Source: Bacteroidota bacterium
Lineage (GTDB): Bacteria > Bacteroidota > Bacteroidia > Bacteroidales > JAADJA01
Reading direction: 5' to 3'
DNA length: 64,000 nucleotides
Assembly (NCBI GenBank): GCA_020444515.1
Contig: JAHLKX010000014.1
Coordinates: 1 to 64,000 of the forward strand
This document shows, piece by piece, positions 17,978 to 27,366 of the stretch. Position numbers and translations under genes: made by a program. Position 1 is the first letter of the stretch. Every line of letters starts with the position of its first letter. The notes under the pieces were generated by a model. The model was not told where the DNA came from and made no database searches. It saw nothing but the letters and a program-made list of their open reading frames with translations.

Positions 17978-18483
17978 TCTATAACGCCTCATACTGGATT
18001 GATCATTTAAAACTGAACAAACATCCCGAAGGTGGTTATTACAAAGAAATTTACCGCTCCAACGAGGTGATCAATAAAAAAGGCTTACCGGGGCGATATA
18101 CCAGTTTCAGAAATATATCAACGTCTATTTACTTTTTACTGAAAGACCGTGATTTTTCGGCCTTTCACCGATTGAAGTCGGATGAGACCTGGCATTTTTA
18201 TGCAGGAACTACCCTATTGCTTTATATTATTGGCCCATCTGGAAAGTTAAGTAAAATCAGATTGGGACCTGAAGCCTCACAAAATGATCTCTTTCAGATC
18301 ACCATCCCCAGAGGGTATTGGTTTGCGGGACAGGTGGAACAACCGGATAGCTATGCTTTATTGGGATGCACAGTGGCACCGGGTTTCGATTTTGAGGATT
18401 TTGAACTGGGGCATAGAAACGAATTGTGCAAACGTTTTCCAAAACACCGTGTTTTGATCGAACAATTTACAATTCTACCCTGA
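17974..18483 (+). CDS. Cupin-fold DUF985 protein
   Basis: A 169-residue protein of the DUF985 (cupin_5) family: [15 protein letters not shown] at the N-terminus, [26 protein letters not shown] with the cupin metal-type residues, and [16 protein letters not shown] near the end. The biochemical function is not established. It is translationally coupled to pyrF through ATGA. Its stop codon touches the stop codon of the convergent KAS-III-like gene with no bases between, so no separate terminator fits here. Confidence 0.88.
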   Translation: MIYNASYWIDHLKLNKHPEGGYYKEIYRSNEVINKKGLPGRYTSFRNISTSIYFLLKDRDFSAFHRLKSDETWHFYAGTTLLLYIIGPSGKLSKIRLGPEASQNDLFQITIPRGYWFAGQVEQPDSYALLGCTVAPGFDFEDFELGHRNELCKRFPKHRVLIEQFTILP

Positions 18484-19560
18484 TTAGTAGCGATATGCAA
18501 TGGAATTGATGTTCATACCGGCACCAACCGATGCGAAAACGATATTGTCACCGGGTTCAAGATCATGATCACCAAATCGCTCTTTCCTAACAAGATCATA
18601 CAAAGTAGGTACGGTTGCTACGGAATTATTTCCCAATTTATGGATACTCATGGGCATAATGTCTTTGGGCATTTCACGGATACCATATAACCTGAACAGT
18701 CGCTTTACGATTTCCTGATCCATTTTCTCATTGGCCTGATGAATGAATATCTTTTTAATATCATGAATATCCAAATTCGCCTTCTCAATGGATTCTTTCA
18801 CCACCCCAGGGACATATTTAAGTGCAAACTCATAAATTTTCCGACCATGCATTTTGATATACCGGATCTTAGGATCTGCATCTGTAATATATGATTTACC
18901 CAAAAATAAATAATACGCTTCCTCTTTGGTATAAGATTCTGTTGAAAAGGAAAGAATGCCGCGCGGAGCATCTTCTTCAGCAAGTTCCAAAACGGCAGCA
19001 CCTGATCCATCTGAGTAGATCATAGAGTCTCGATCATGGATGTCTACAACCCTAGATAAAGTTTCGGTTGCAATAACAAGACATTTTTTTGCGATTCCGT
19101 TTTTAATGAATGAATCCGCATGAATCACTCCTTGAATCCATCCCGGACACCCGAAAATCAGGTCATAGGCAACACACTTTGGATTGTTGATCTTGAGCAA
19201 ATTTTTAACCCGGGCAGATAAACTGGGCAGGGTGTCTGTCTGGATGGTTCCTTTGGGAATATCTCCAAAATCATGAGCAACAATGATCTGGTCCAGTTCC
19301 TCCGGATCAATGCCGGCCTCTGCAATGGCTTTTTCTGCGGCCAGTGCAGCAATATCAGAAGCATTTAAATCGGATGTAACATATCGGCGTTCCGCAATTC
19401 CTGTGATAGCCTGAAATTTTTCTGAAATTTCTTCATGTGAAATATCAAAGGCCTTACTGTCTGTATCATAAAACTGAGTCCCGGCAAAATCAGGATTGGT
19501 AACAACCTCAGTAGGTATATAGCTTCCGGTACCAGTGATTATCGTATTTTTAAATCGCAT
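18484..19560 (-). CDS. 3-oxoacyl-ACP synthase III family (FabH-like) protein
   Basis: A 358-residue thiolase-fold enzyme with the KAS III triad: Cys138 in IFGCPGWIQG, His in FIHQANEKM and Asn in KLGNNSVATVP. The insertion DTDSKAFDISHEEI after the N-terminal strand separates it from standard FabH, and the local sequence suggests a specialised branch rather than the housekeeping initiator. It would condense an acyl thioester with malonyl-ACP or release an acyl product. The gene stands alone between DUF985 and the aminotransferase gene (89-base gap), so pathway context is weak. Confidence 0.88.
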   Translation of the reverse strand: MRFKNTIITGTGSYIPTEVVTNPDFAGTQFYDTDSKAFDISHEEISEKFQAITGIAERRYVTSDLNASDIAALAAEKAIAEAGIDPEELDQIIVAHDFGDIPKGTIQTDTLPSLSARVKNLLKINNPKCVAYDLIFGCPGWIQGVIHADSFIKNGIAKKCLVIATETLSRVVDIHDRDSMIYSDGSGAAVLELAEEDAPRGILSFSTESYTKEEAYYLFLGKSYITDADPKIRYIKMHGRKIYEFALKYVPGVVKESIEKANLDIHDIKKIFIHQANEKMDQEIVKRLFRLYGIREMPKDIMPMSIHKLGNNSVATVPTLYDLVRKERFGDHDLEPGDNIVFASVGAGMNINSIAYRY

Positions 19561-19649
19561 ATTTATATTTTGAATTCAAAATGCAAAAATAATAACTATT
19601 TGGAATGGGTTTAAATTGATTTTCAGGAAAAGATTAGAAATGATTATCA

Positions 19650-20948
19650 TCAAAGCGCATTGAACCATTCATCCATGTTGCGCATGGCTTTGACAAGCCG
19701 GTTGCAGTTGGTTTCCACAAAGGCATCCTGAAGTATTTCTTCTTTTGACAAAGCAGCGGCATTTAAGGCTTTTTCTCCGTTAAAATCAACATAGGCCAAC
19801 CGCAAAGTAAATTCATCGGGTTGTCTTCCGAAGTCTGAGCCAGGCAACAAGGCTACACCGGTTTCATCCAAAAGCGCATCACACAATTCAACCGAAGTAT
19901 AGATTCCTTTGGCATTTAATTTTTCCTTATAATAACTGAAATCCGGGAACATATAAAATGCTCCCTCAGGTTTTGGAAAAGTAGCATGCATTTTTTCCAG
20001 TCGGGATGATAGGTAACGCGCTATGGCTTTCAATATTTTCCTGGAAAGTCGCAGGTATTCGGATATGGAATCACTTCCATTGAAAGCGGTAATGGCGGCA
20101 TATTGGATCGGTGCGGATGTGGCCGTGTAAGTTTCACTGGCGACAATCGACATAGCATCCATTAGCCAGTTCAAGGCCGCAGGGAATGTGAAGGTTCCCA
20201 AACGCCATCCTCCAGCCCCGCACCATTTACTTAAACCACTGCTAATGATGGTTCCCTCGGGATAAAACCGTGCAATGGAAACATGTTTTCCCTGGTGATG
20301 AATCATTCCGTATATTTCATCAGAGATCAGGACGATCTTATATTTTCGGGCCACTTCGGCCACTTCTTTTAACCGGTCAATGGTATAGGTGCTCCCTGTG
20401 GGGTTTGACGGATAATTAAGAATTACGATCCTGGGACGACCCGGATCAGTTCTGCAAATCAGATCCAACTTCTCCGGTGTCAAACGATAACCATTTTCTT
20501 TGATGGTAGGAACCCAATTAACATGTCGGCCAATGATCCTGGCCTGGGGAAAATAAGACACCCAACTGGGAGTGGGAATGATCAGGTCTCCATAATAAAC
20601 GAGCTGAAGGATGAAAATCAATTCTTTTGACCCCGGTCCAATGAGGATATTTTCCGGCCTGGAATCGATCTTGTTGACCCGTATATTATGATCGGCAACA
20701 GCCTGCCTCAATTCTGGCAATCCCTTCACCGGCAGGTAATCCTTTTTATAAGCATACGTCTTCAGTGATTCAACCACTTCATTGGGCACGGGAAAGGGAG
20801 ATTGCCCCAAGCCCAGTTTGTAAACGTTCTGGCAATTCTGCAGACGTTCATTGCTTTTTTCATTGATGGCCAGCGTAGCAGAAGGACGAAGGCCCCTGAC
20901 ATTAAGGTTGAGATTAATGTCTATGATAGTACTGTTCTTCTTTCCCAT
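19650..20948 (-). CDS. PLP-dependent aminotransferase, class I/II
   Basis: A 432-residue fold-type I aminotransferase. Visible family features are LGLGQSPFPVP, IPTPSWVSYFPQA, the NYPSNPTGSTY block, ISDEIYGMI and the PLP lysine in SSGLSKWCGAGGWRLG, with a C-terminal arginine in FTLRLAYV. The N-terminal part (residues 1-40) is longer than in aspartate aminotransferase. The amino donor and acceptor cannot be deduced. It lies 38 bases downstream of the deoxyhypusine-synthase-like gene on the same strand and so may be the last gene of the polyamine operon. Confidence 0.9.
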   Translation of the reverse strand: MGKKNSTIIDINLNLNVRGLRPSATLAINEKSNERLQNCQNVYKLGLGQSPFPVPNEVVESLKTYAYKKDYLPVKGLPELRQAVADHNIRVNKIDSRPENILIGPGSKELIFILQLVYYGDLIIPTPSWVSYFPQARIIGRHVNWVPTIKENGYRLTPEKLDLICRTDPGRPRIVILNYPSNPTGSTYTIDRLKEVAEVARKYKIVLISDEIYGMIHHQGKHVSIARFYPEGTIISSGLSKWCGAGGWRLGTFTFPAALNWLMDAMSIVASETYTATSAPIQYAAITAFNGSDSISEYLRLSRKILKAIARYLSSRLEKMHATFPKPEGAFYMFPDFSYYKEKLNAKGIYTSVELCDALLDETGVALLPGSDFGRQPDEFTLRLAYVDFNGEKALNAAALSKEEILQDAFVETNCNRLVKAMRNMDEWFNAL

Positions 20949-20986
20949 TCAATCAAATTTAGGGGCTCTCTAAAAAATGGATTCCA

Positions 20987-22006
20987 TCAGGCATCCAACA
21001 TTTTGGTCCATTCAGGATTGATCCTTCTTTTCCAATCGCCCTGATGATAAAGATAGCTTACGATCAGCGGGATCACCGAAGTGGCCTCTGCATACACCAT
21101 TTGCTCGTAAACCGTATCCACTTTACCCCATGAAGACGCTTCTTTCAGGGTTGAACTGGAACATGCGCCATCACGCACATCAGCAACAGTAATCTGAATG
21201 GCGTATTGATGCATGGATACATCTTTGCCCAAAATTTCGGCACATATGACAGTATCCTGAACGAAGTTTTTGGGGACACCCCCTCCTACCATAAACAGTC
21301 CCGATGATTTGGCTTCCATCTTAATTTTTGTAAGCTCTAAAAAGTCTTTGACTGAATCGATGGAAACATGATTACCGGGATTATCCCATTGATGCTTCAC
21401 CAGTCCGAATCCTGCACTACTATCCGTAAAAGCAGGACAAAATATCGGAACATTGTTTTCATAACAAACCTGCACCAATGAATCTTTCTTTCTGGAATGC
21501 TGAACAAGGTATTTTCCCATTTCGCGAATGAACTCACGGGAGGAATAAGGACGTCGCTCCAATCCATCGGCAATCTCTTTCACTGTCATATCGCAATGCT
21601 GTAATTCCTCTTCATCAATATAGGTATCATAGATCCGGTCGATATAATGATCACGCAAAACCTTGTCATCCATATAAGGTGACCCCTTATAATGTTTGAA
21701 TCCCAGGGCTTCGAAAAAATCCATATCCACGATGGAAGCGCCGGTTGCAACAATGGCATCAACCATTTTATTTTTGACCATATCCACATAAACCTGCATG
21801 CATCCCCCTGCACTTGTACTACCGGCAAGGGTTAAAAAAACCGTGCAACCTTCATCTTTCAGCATTCGGGAATAGATATCTGCAGCAGAGGCCGTATCAC
21901 GGGAAGTAAAAGACATATCCCGCATGGCATCAATGATGGGTGTGCTATCAAAGGATTTGATATCAATGTGTTTGATCGTATCTTTTAAAAACTCTTTTTT
22001 ACTCAT
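20987..22006 (-). CDS. Deoxyhypusine-synthase-like protein
   Basis: A 339-residue member of the deoxyhypusine synthase fold. It has the NAD-binding type segments TLAGSTSAGG and ATGASIVDMDF, and the catalytic-lysine context SSWGKV with Lys295. The eukaryotic and archaeal enzyme modifies eIF5A/aIF5A, a protein that bacteria lack, so the substrate here must differ. The start overlaps the agmatinase stop by four bases (ATGA), and the arginine decarboxylase gene is just upstream. This strongly suggests a polyamine reaction such as transfer of an aminobutyl group (homospermidine-synthase-like). The exact product is inference. Confidence 0.88.
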   Translation of the reverse strand: MSKKEFLKDTIKHIDIKSFDSTPIIDAMRDMSFTSRDTASAADIYSRMLKDEGCTVFLTLAGSTSAGGCMQVYVDMVKNKMVDAIVATGASIVDMDFFEALGFKHYKGSPYMDDKVLRDHYIDRIYDTYIDEEELQHCDMTVKEIADGLERRPYSSREFIREMGKYLVQHSRKKDSLVQVCYENNVPIFCPAFTDSSAGFGLVKHQWDNPGNHVSIDSVKDFLELTKIKMEAKSSGLFMVGGGVPKNFVQDTVICAEILGKDVSMHQYAIQITVADVRDGACSSSTLKEASSWGKVDTVYEQMVYAEATSVIPLIVSYLYHQGDWKRRINPEWTKMLDA

Positions 22007-22854
22007 ATTGACTGTTTTGAAAATTTATAACTCAATAGTTTATAGACCAGCTTGCTGGCCAGAAAATTGGGAGCTTTATTGTATTTATTCGGACACAATT
22101 CCACGACATCAAAACCAATAAGATTTCGCTCTTGAGCCACCCTTCGGAGAAATTGAATGGTTTCATTCCATAACAAACCCCCGGGTTCAGGTGTGCCCGT
22201 GGATGCCATGATGGATGGATCCAATCCGTCGAGATCGAAGGTAAGATATACGTTCTTACTCAGTTTATCAATGGCCTCATCCATCCAGCCAACTCCTCTC
22301 CGGATATCTTCGGCATAAAAAATACGACCTGGAACGATATAGGGTTTTTCAACCGTATCCATACTCCGAATACCCACCTGCACATAAGGACATAACTCCC
22401 TGGTTCGGGCCATCACGCAGGCATGATTATATTTACTACCCTCGTATTCCGGTCTCAGATCGGTGTGGGCATCAATTTGTAAAACTGTAACATCCTCGAA
22501 AGAGGCAACATGAGCCTGTATGGCGCCGATGCTAATGGAGTGTTCACCACCCAGGGTGACGACGAACTTATTGTGGTGAAGCAATCGCAATACCTCTTCA
22601 CGAACAGCTTCGGTCATTTTTTCAGGATTGCTATCTTCTGTCACCGGGTCGGCTGTGTAGATACCTTCCAGGAAAACCTCAGAATCCGTTTCAATATCGT
22701 ACAGTTCCATGTTTGCTGAAGCTTCGAGAATGGCAGCCGGTCCTTTATCGGCCCCCTTGATCCAGGTACTGGTACCATCGTAAGGTACCGGCAGAACCGC
22801 AATTTTCGAATCAATAAAGGATGTAAATTTATTGTCAATACCTCCGTAATTCAT
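22003..22854 (-). CDS. speB: Agmatinase (ureohydrolase)
   Basis: A 283-residue ureohydrolase with all binuclear-manganese motifs: GGEHSIS, QIDAHTDLRPEYEG and FDLDGLDPSIMASTGTPEPGG. It hydrolyses agmatine to putrescine and urea in the cytoplasm. It sits 18 bases after the arginine decarboxylase gene and overlaps the deoxyhypusine-synthase-like gene, giving the order decarboxylase, agmatinase, DHS-like, consistent with arginine to putrescine and onward. Confidence 0.93.
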   Translation of the reverse strand: MNYGGIDNKFTSFIDSKIAVLPVPYDGTSTWIKGADKGPAAILEASANMELYDIETDSEVFLEGIYTADPVTEDSNPEKMTEAVREEVLRLLHHNKFVVTLGGEHSISIGAIQAHVASFEDVTVLQIDAHTDLRPEYEGSKYNHACVMARTRELCPYVQVGIRSMDTVEKPYIVPGRIFYAEDIRRGVGWMDEAIDKLSKNVYLTFDLDGLDPSIMASTGTPEPGGLLWNETIQFLRRVAQERNLIGFDVVELCPNKYNKAPNFLASKLVYKLLSYKFSKQSI

Positions 22855-22872
22855 GTACGCAAATATAAGAAA

Positions 22873-24273
22873 TTAGTAACCCAGAATTTTTAACATCGAT
22901 TTATAACTTTGTTCTTTAGCAAATAATTTGGTTGTGTAATCCCCATCTTCATCCAGATCAACTATAACATGTTTTGGTGCCGGGATTAAACAGTGCTGGA
23001 TACCTCCATAACCACCAATGGACTCCTGATAAGCACCTGTGTGAAACAATCCAATGTATTGGGTTCTTCCCAGACTGTTAAATTTTGGCAGGAAAACGGC
23101 ATTGGCATGTGCTTCAGAGTTATAAAAATCCTCGCTGTCGCAGGTTAATCCACCCAGGAATACCCGCTCATACTCCATATCCCAGTTATTTACAGCCAGC
23201 AAAACAAACCGTCGATTGATGGCCCAGGTATCCGGCAAGGTGGTCATGAACGAACTGTCGATCATATTCCAAGATTCCCTGTCATTCTGTCTTTTTTGAT
23301 CAAGAATAGAATAAAGAACGGCACCACTCTCACCGACGGTGTATGAACCAAATTCAGTATAAATATCGGGTTCAGGAACACCATGTTGCTTGCATATGTT
23401 TTTAATCTGTTGAATAATCTCTTCAGCCATATATTCGTAATCATAATCAAATCCCAGTGAATTTTTGATGGGAAATCCACCACCTATGTTGAGCGAATCG
23501 AGCTCCGGACAAACTTTTTTAAGTTCACAATAAACATTAACACTCTTGACCAATTCATTCCAGTAATATGCTGTATCCCTGATTCCCGTGTTTATGAAAA
23601 AATGAAGCATCTTAAGTTCAAACCTGGGATCTTTTTTAATTTTTTCCAGGTACAACGGCACTATATCAACGTAGCGGATTCCTAAACGGGAGGTATAGAA
23701 CTCAAATTTGGGTTCTTCCTCGGAAGCGATTCTCAAACCCAATTTCAACTTTTGGTTTTTCTTCATTCCATGCTGATACTTATCAATTTCAAAAATATTA
23801 TCGACAATCGGAACGATGTTCTGAAAACCTATACTGTTTAGTTTTAGTATATTTTCAATATATTGGGGACGTTTAAATCCATTGCATATGATGTACTTAT
23901 CCTTCCCATACCTACCTTCACTCTGCAACTTATCAACGATATCAAGATCAAATGCTGATGAAGTTTCGATGAACACATCATTCTTAAGCACTTCATCCAT
24001 TACGAATGAAAAGTGTGAACTTTTGGTACAGTAGCTATAAAAATAGTCCCCTTCATATTCTGATTTCGCCATGGCCACATTAAACCACTTCCTCGCCTTC
24101 TGTATCTGTCGCGCGATTTTAGGAAGATAGGTGATCTTAACGGGCGTCCCGTACTGTTTGATAATTTCCATCAAAGGAATATCATTGAAGTAAAGCTCAT
24201 TGTCAATTACTTTAAATTCCTCTTGTGGAAATTCAAAGGTCTGCTCAATAAGGTCGATGTATTTATTTTTCAT
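22873..24273 (-). CDS. speA: Arginine decarboxylase, fold III PLP type
   Basis: A 466-residue alanine-racemase-fold decarboxylase. The PLP lysine is in YCTKSSHFSFV; ETSSAFDLDIV, a glycine-rich phosphate site LNIGGGFPIKN, a C-terminal CDSEDF active-site cysteine segment and SIGGYGGIQHCLIPAP are visible. It is shorter than the ~630-residue E. coli biosynthetic enzyme and corresponds to the compact form common in Bacteroidota. The agmatinase gene directly downstream makes arginine the likely substrate rather than ornithine or carboxynorspermidine. Its promoter region contains a TACTTTTG box and a pair of 13-bp direct repeats. Confidence 0.9.
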   Translation of the reverse strand: MKNKYIDLIEQTFEFPQEEFKVIDNELYFNDIPLMEIIKQYGTPVKITYLPKIARQIQKARKWFNVAMAKSEYEGDYFYSYCTKSSHFSFVMDEVLKNDVFIETSSAFDLDIVDKLQSEGRYGKDKYIICNGFKRPQYIENILKLNSIGFQNIVPIVDNIFEIDKYQHGMKKNQKLKLGLRIASEEEPKFEFYTSRLGIRYVDIVPLYLEKIKKDPRFELKMLHFFINTGIRDTAYYWNELVKSVNVYCELKKVCPELDSLNIGGGFPIKNSLGFDYDYEYMAEEIIQQIKNICKQHGVPEPDIYTEFGSYTVGESGAVLYSILDQKRQNDRESWNMIDSSFMTTLPDTWAINRRFVLLAVNNWDMEYERVFLGGLTCDSEDFYNSEAHANAVFLPKFNSLGRTQYIGLFHTGAYQESIGGYGGIQHCLIPAPKHVIVDLDEDGDYTTKLFAKEQSYKSMLKILGY

Positions 24274-24323
24274 CTTTTAAGGATCTAATTTTGTTAGATT
24301 TGACAAAACTAACCAAACCAAGT

Positions 24324-24369
24324 AATTTAAATTTTGTTATTGATACAAAAGTAAACAATTTAAATTTTG
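24324..24369 (-). promoter_or_regulatory. speA promoter box flanked by 13-bp direct repeats
   Basis: AATTTAAATTTTG occurs at 24324-24336 and again at 24357-24369, 33 bases apart (about three helical turns). Between them, on the minus strand, lies a perfect -7 box TACTTTTG (24346-24353). The arrangement fits a repressor or activator site, but no regulator is known. Confidence 0.45.
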
Positions 24370-24454
24370 ATAAATCCACTTATATTTAATTAAATGAACC
24401 TTATTTCTTAAAGAATTCGTAATTTTATAGAATTAACCATAAAATATAATCGCA

Positions 24455-25306
24455 ATGAAAATAGCATCAAATTTTACACTGGCTTTAATAGCCTTCATAT
24501 TCATGTCAAGCTCAACCATGGGACAAAAGGTAACAGCTGAAAAAATCTGGGCAACACCTGATATCCTAACCACCAGTGAATCTGTTTGTTACAATCCAGA
24601 ATCCAAGCTTTTTTATGTTTCCTGCATCAATGGAAATCCCCTTGAAAAAGATGGAAATGGCTTTATCGCAACTGTTTCTCTTACCGGTGAAGTGATCACC
24701 CAAAAATGGGCTACCGGATTAAATGCACCTAAAGGAATGGGAATTTATAGAGATAAGTTGTTTGTGACCGATATTGATAGAATTGTTGTAGTTTCTCTTG
24801 AGAGTGGAGAAATTGAAACAACCTACCCGGTAGAAGGCGCTGTATTTCTCAACGATATAGCGGTATCACCTCAGGGATGGATATTTGTTAGCGATATGTC
24901 GACCAACAAGATTCACAGTGTCGAAAAAGGAATCGTTAGTACCTGGCTTGAAGATGAATCTTTGCAAGGAACAAATGGTTTGTACTGTGAACCAAAAGAA
25001 CTCCTCATCGGTACCAAAAATGGTATTTTCAGTGTAAGATATGAAGACAAACGTATCTGGCACCTCATCATGGATACCGGAAGCATCGATGGGCTGGAGG
25101 CAGACGGTAAAGGCAATTATTTCATTTCAGACTGGATGGGCAAAGTACAATTGGTAAATGAAGAAAATGAGCCGATTGAACTATTGAATACCACTAAAAA
25201 AGGGATCAACGCAGCAGATATTGAGTATGTGCAGGACCGGCAATTGTTGCTTGTTCCAACTTTCGGTGACAACCGGGTAACTGCATATGAAATCAGATAT
25301 GAATAA
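24455..25306 (+). CDS. Secreted beta-propeller protein (SMP-30/NHL-like)
   Basis: A 283-residue exported protein with signal peptide ending SSTMGQ. The mature part consists of repeated four-strand blade motifs (SVCYNPESKLFYVS, GLNAPKGMGIYRDKLFVTD, LNDIAVSPQGWIFVSD, IDGLEADGKGNYFISDW), as in SMP-30/gluconolactonase-like or NHL-type propellers. Catalytic residues of gluconolactonases could not be assigned with confidence, so a binding or scaffolding role in the periplasm is equally possible. It is divergent from speA and 77 bases upstream of the OmpH-like gene. Confidence 0.8.
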   Translation: MKIASNFTLALIAFIFMSSSTMGQKVTAEKIWATPDILTTSESVCYNPESKLFYVSCINGNPLEKDGNGFIATVSLTGEVITQKWATGLNAPKGMGIYRDKLFVTDIDRIVVVSLESGEIETTYPVEGAVFLNDIAVSPQGWIFVSDMSTNKIHSVEKGIVSTWLEDESLQGTNGLYCEPKELLIGTKNGIFSVRYEDKRIWHLIMDTGSIDGLEADGKGNYFISDWMGKVQLVNEENEPIELLNTTKKGINAADIEYVQDRQLLLVPTFGDNRVTAYEIRYE

Positions 25307-25383
25307 ATTATATCTCTACTTTGAATTTTAAATAATTTTGGCAGGGTATGTGTTAAGATCAATGTCATCAATTATCAAATAAC

Positions 25384-25899
25384 ATGAAAAAGATGAAAAA
25401 TGTATTGTTAATCCTTATGGTTTTAGGCGTGCAAATGGGATTTGCGCAAAAGATCGCCTATATTGAAGTAGATCAAATTCTTGAAAAAATGCCCGCTTTT
25501 ACGCAAGCCAATGAAGAAATTAATAACCAGGTAGGTCAGTGGGAAAATGAGCTGGATAATCGCTTTCAAAGTATTGAAGACCTTTACCAGGCCTACGTCA
25601 TGAATGAGTCGAGGCTATCGGATGAAGAGAAAAAGCTAAAACAAGATGAGATTTTTGAAGCTGAAAATCAAGCCAATGAATACAAGGAATCAAAGTTTGG
25701 CACGGATGGAGATTTAATGAAATTGCAGGAGGAAAAACTCAAACCTATTTATGACCAGGTGTATAACCTAACCGAACAAATTGCAAAGGATAGTGGATAT
25801 GACTATGTGTTTGAGAAGTCGGCCGAATCCTCCTGGATTTATACCAATCCGGCCCTGAATATAACGGAAGATGTGATAAAAGCACTGAAACTGGAATAA
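25384..25899 (+). CDS. OmpH/Skp-family periplasmic chaperone
   Basis: A 171-residue protein with signal peptide MKKMKNVLLILMVLGVQMGFA and the Skp start QKIAYIEVDQILEKMP. The middle is highly charged and helical (the two coiled-coil arms), and the C-terminal strand region reads DYVFEKSAESSWIYTNPALNITEDVI. Skp trimers hold unfolded outer-membrane proteins in the periplasm. Bacteroidota usually carry several copies; here it stands apart from bamA. A strong hairpin terminator follows at once. Confidence 0.9.
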   Translation: MKKMKNVLLILMVLGVQMGFAQKIAYIEVDQILEKMPAFTQANEEINNQVGQWENELDNRFQSIEDLYQAYVMNESRLSDEEKKLKQDEIFEAENQANEYKESKFGTDGDLMKLQEEKLKPIYDQVYNLTEQIAKDSGYDYVFEKSAESSWIYTNPALNITEDVIKALKLE

Positions 25900-25928
25900 A
25901 AAAACCGGAGCGACGCTCCGGTTTTTTT
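25898..25928. terminator. Bidirectional terminator
   Basis: CCGGAG pairs with CTCCGG around CGACG, with seven A on the left and seven T on the right. It serves both the OmpH-like gene and the convergent universal stress protein gene, whose last codons lie inside it. Confidence 0.9.
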
Positions 25929-26772
25929 ATAGATCAAAATATACATATCCCTTCTGAACGGGATTGATACACATTACCGGAATCTGTGCTTCATTGAACA
26001 TGATTTTTTCATTCCACGGCCCAAGGCTGAAATAAGAGGTTCCCAGTTGAGCTTCCGTAACAATCATGATCATATCAATTTTATTGGCAACAGAAAAGTC
26101 GATCAGTTGTTTCACTGATTCTCCTGATTTAACCGCAGTATGCACTGAATAATCAACCCTGGCTTTTTTGAATTCCTCAATAATTTGTTTGGTAATCACA
26201 TTAATTCGGTTCATCTCTCCGGGATCTTTTACCTGCTCCTTATAAATATTGATATGGGATTTAAATCTCCGATGAACAGCAATGGCATATTGCACTTTTT
26301 GTCTGGCCTCGGTAAAAGAATTGACCGGAAAAAGTACATTGTCATAATCCGTGTATTGTTTCTTTTGAACAACCAATGTTGCTGCTTCTGCTTGGGTAAT
26401 GACTTTTAATGCATAACTGCCAAAAACTTTTTGCAGGCCTTTTTTACCATGGGTTCCCAGCACAATCAGTTGCGCCCCAAGTTCTTCAGCTTTTTTATGG
26501 ATCAATTCAAAAATACTGCCTTCTTCATATGTAAAAGATATATCGACATCGAACTGAAGTTTATATTCGTCAACGATATTTTGCAATTTCTGAGCAACTG
26601 CAGCATTGAGGCTTTGCTCACCCTTAAAGGCAGCATGCGTATCTTTATTAATCACGTGATAAATAACTACCTTAAAGTCAATGTTGGTGGCTATCTTTAC
26701 AGCATGGTCAATGGCATTGTGACAAACATCTGAAAAATCTGTTGGAACCAGGATAAGGTTTTTAAATTTCAT
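25927..26772 (-). CDS. Tandem universal stress protein
   Basis: A 281-residue protein with two Usp domains. The first begins LILVPTDFSDVCHNAIDHAV and has a nucleotide-binding style end LIVLGTHGKKGLQKVFGSYA. The second starts at about residue 145 (YDNVLFPVNSFTEARQKV) and is more degenerate, ending MIMIVTEAQLGTSYFSLGPWNEK. Such tandem proteins bind nucleotides and accumulate under stress; the precise role is unknown. It is monocistronic. Confidence 0.92.
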   Translation of the reverse strand: MKFKNLILVPTDFSDVCHNAIDHAVKIATNIDFKVVIYHVINKDTHAAFKGEQSLNAAVAQKLQNIVDEYKLQFDVDISFTYEEGSIFELIHKKAEELGAQLIVLGTHGKKGLQKVFGSYALKVITQAEAATLVVQKKQYTDYDNVLFPVNSFTEARQKVQYAIAVHRRFKSHINIYKEQVKDPGEMNRINVITKQIIEEFKKARVDYSVHTAVKSGESVKQLIDFSVANKIDMIMIVTEAQLGTSYFSLGPWNEKIMFNEAQIPVMCINPVQKGYVYFDL

Positions 26773-26867
26773 ATTATGCTAATTAATTGATTGGACAAAA
26801 ATAAATAAAATAAAACGTTGGAGAGCCTGAATAGGCTGACCGATTCATATTTTGGAAACAGGGCAAT

Positions 26868-27275
26868 CTATTCAAAGGTTTCATCAATGGGTTCCCATAA
26901 TTCGACCTTATTTCCATCTGGATCCATTACCCATGCAAATTTGCCATAAGAATAGGTATCTATATCACCAATCACTTTCATCCCGGCTTTTTTAAGCCTT
27001 TCGATCATGATCACCACATCATCCACCCTAAAATTAATCATATAATCTTTTTGGGATGGCTGCATATACTCCGTATCGGAATTAAACACCCCGAATTGCG
27101 TAAACCCCTTTTTGGTAGGTGCATCCGTTTGAAGCCATTCAAATAAATGGCCATGCTGATCACATGGAAGCCCGAGGTTATTTTCATACCATTTTTTGAG
27201 TGCTTCGGGATCTTTTGATTTGAAAAATACACCGCCCAAACCGGTCACTTTTCCTTTCTTGGAATTATCGCTCAT
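26868..27275 (-). CDS. Cytoplasmic VOC-family (glyoxalase-like) protein
   Basis: A 135-residue protein with one vicinal-oxygen-chelate domain: GLGGVFFKSKDPEALKKWY, MINFRVDDV and the closing DPDGNKVELWEPID, whose glutamate is typically a metal ligand. A paralogue with the same architecture but a lipoprotein signal is encoded at 45632-46162. The substrate is unknown; members include glyoxalases, dioxygenases and resistance proteins. No gene partner is adjacent. Confidence 0.88.
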   Translation of the reverse strand: MSDNSKKGKVTGLGGVFFKSKDPEALKKWYENNLGLPCDQHGHLFEWLQTDAPTKKGFTQFGVFNSDTEYMQPSQKDYMINFRVDDVVIMIERLKKAGMKVIGDIDTYSYGKFAWVMDPDGNKVELWEPIDETFE

Positions 27276-27310
27276 AACTGAAACATTAAATTATGAATTT
27301 GGCAAGAGGC

Positions 27311-27343
27311 AAAAAAGCCTGCATTCTTAAATAACAGGCTTTT
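27311..27343 (-). terminator. Terminator of the small outer-membrane protein cluster
   Basis: On the minus strand AAGCCTG pairs with CAGGCTT across a 13-base loop, followed by TTTTTT. It ends the series of genes from 30554 down to 27367. Confidence 0.8.
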
Positions 27344-27366
27344 GATAACTTGGTTCAATTATTTGA

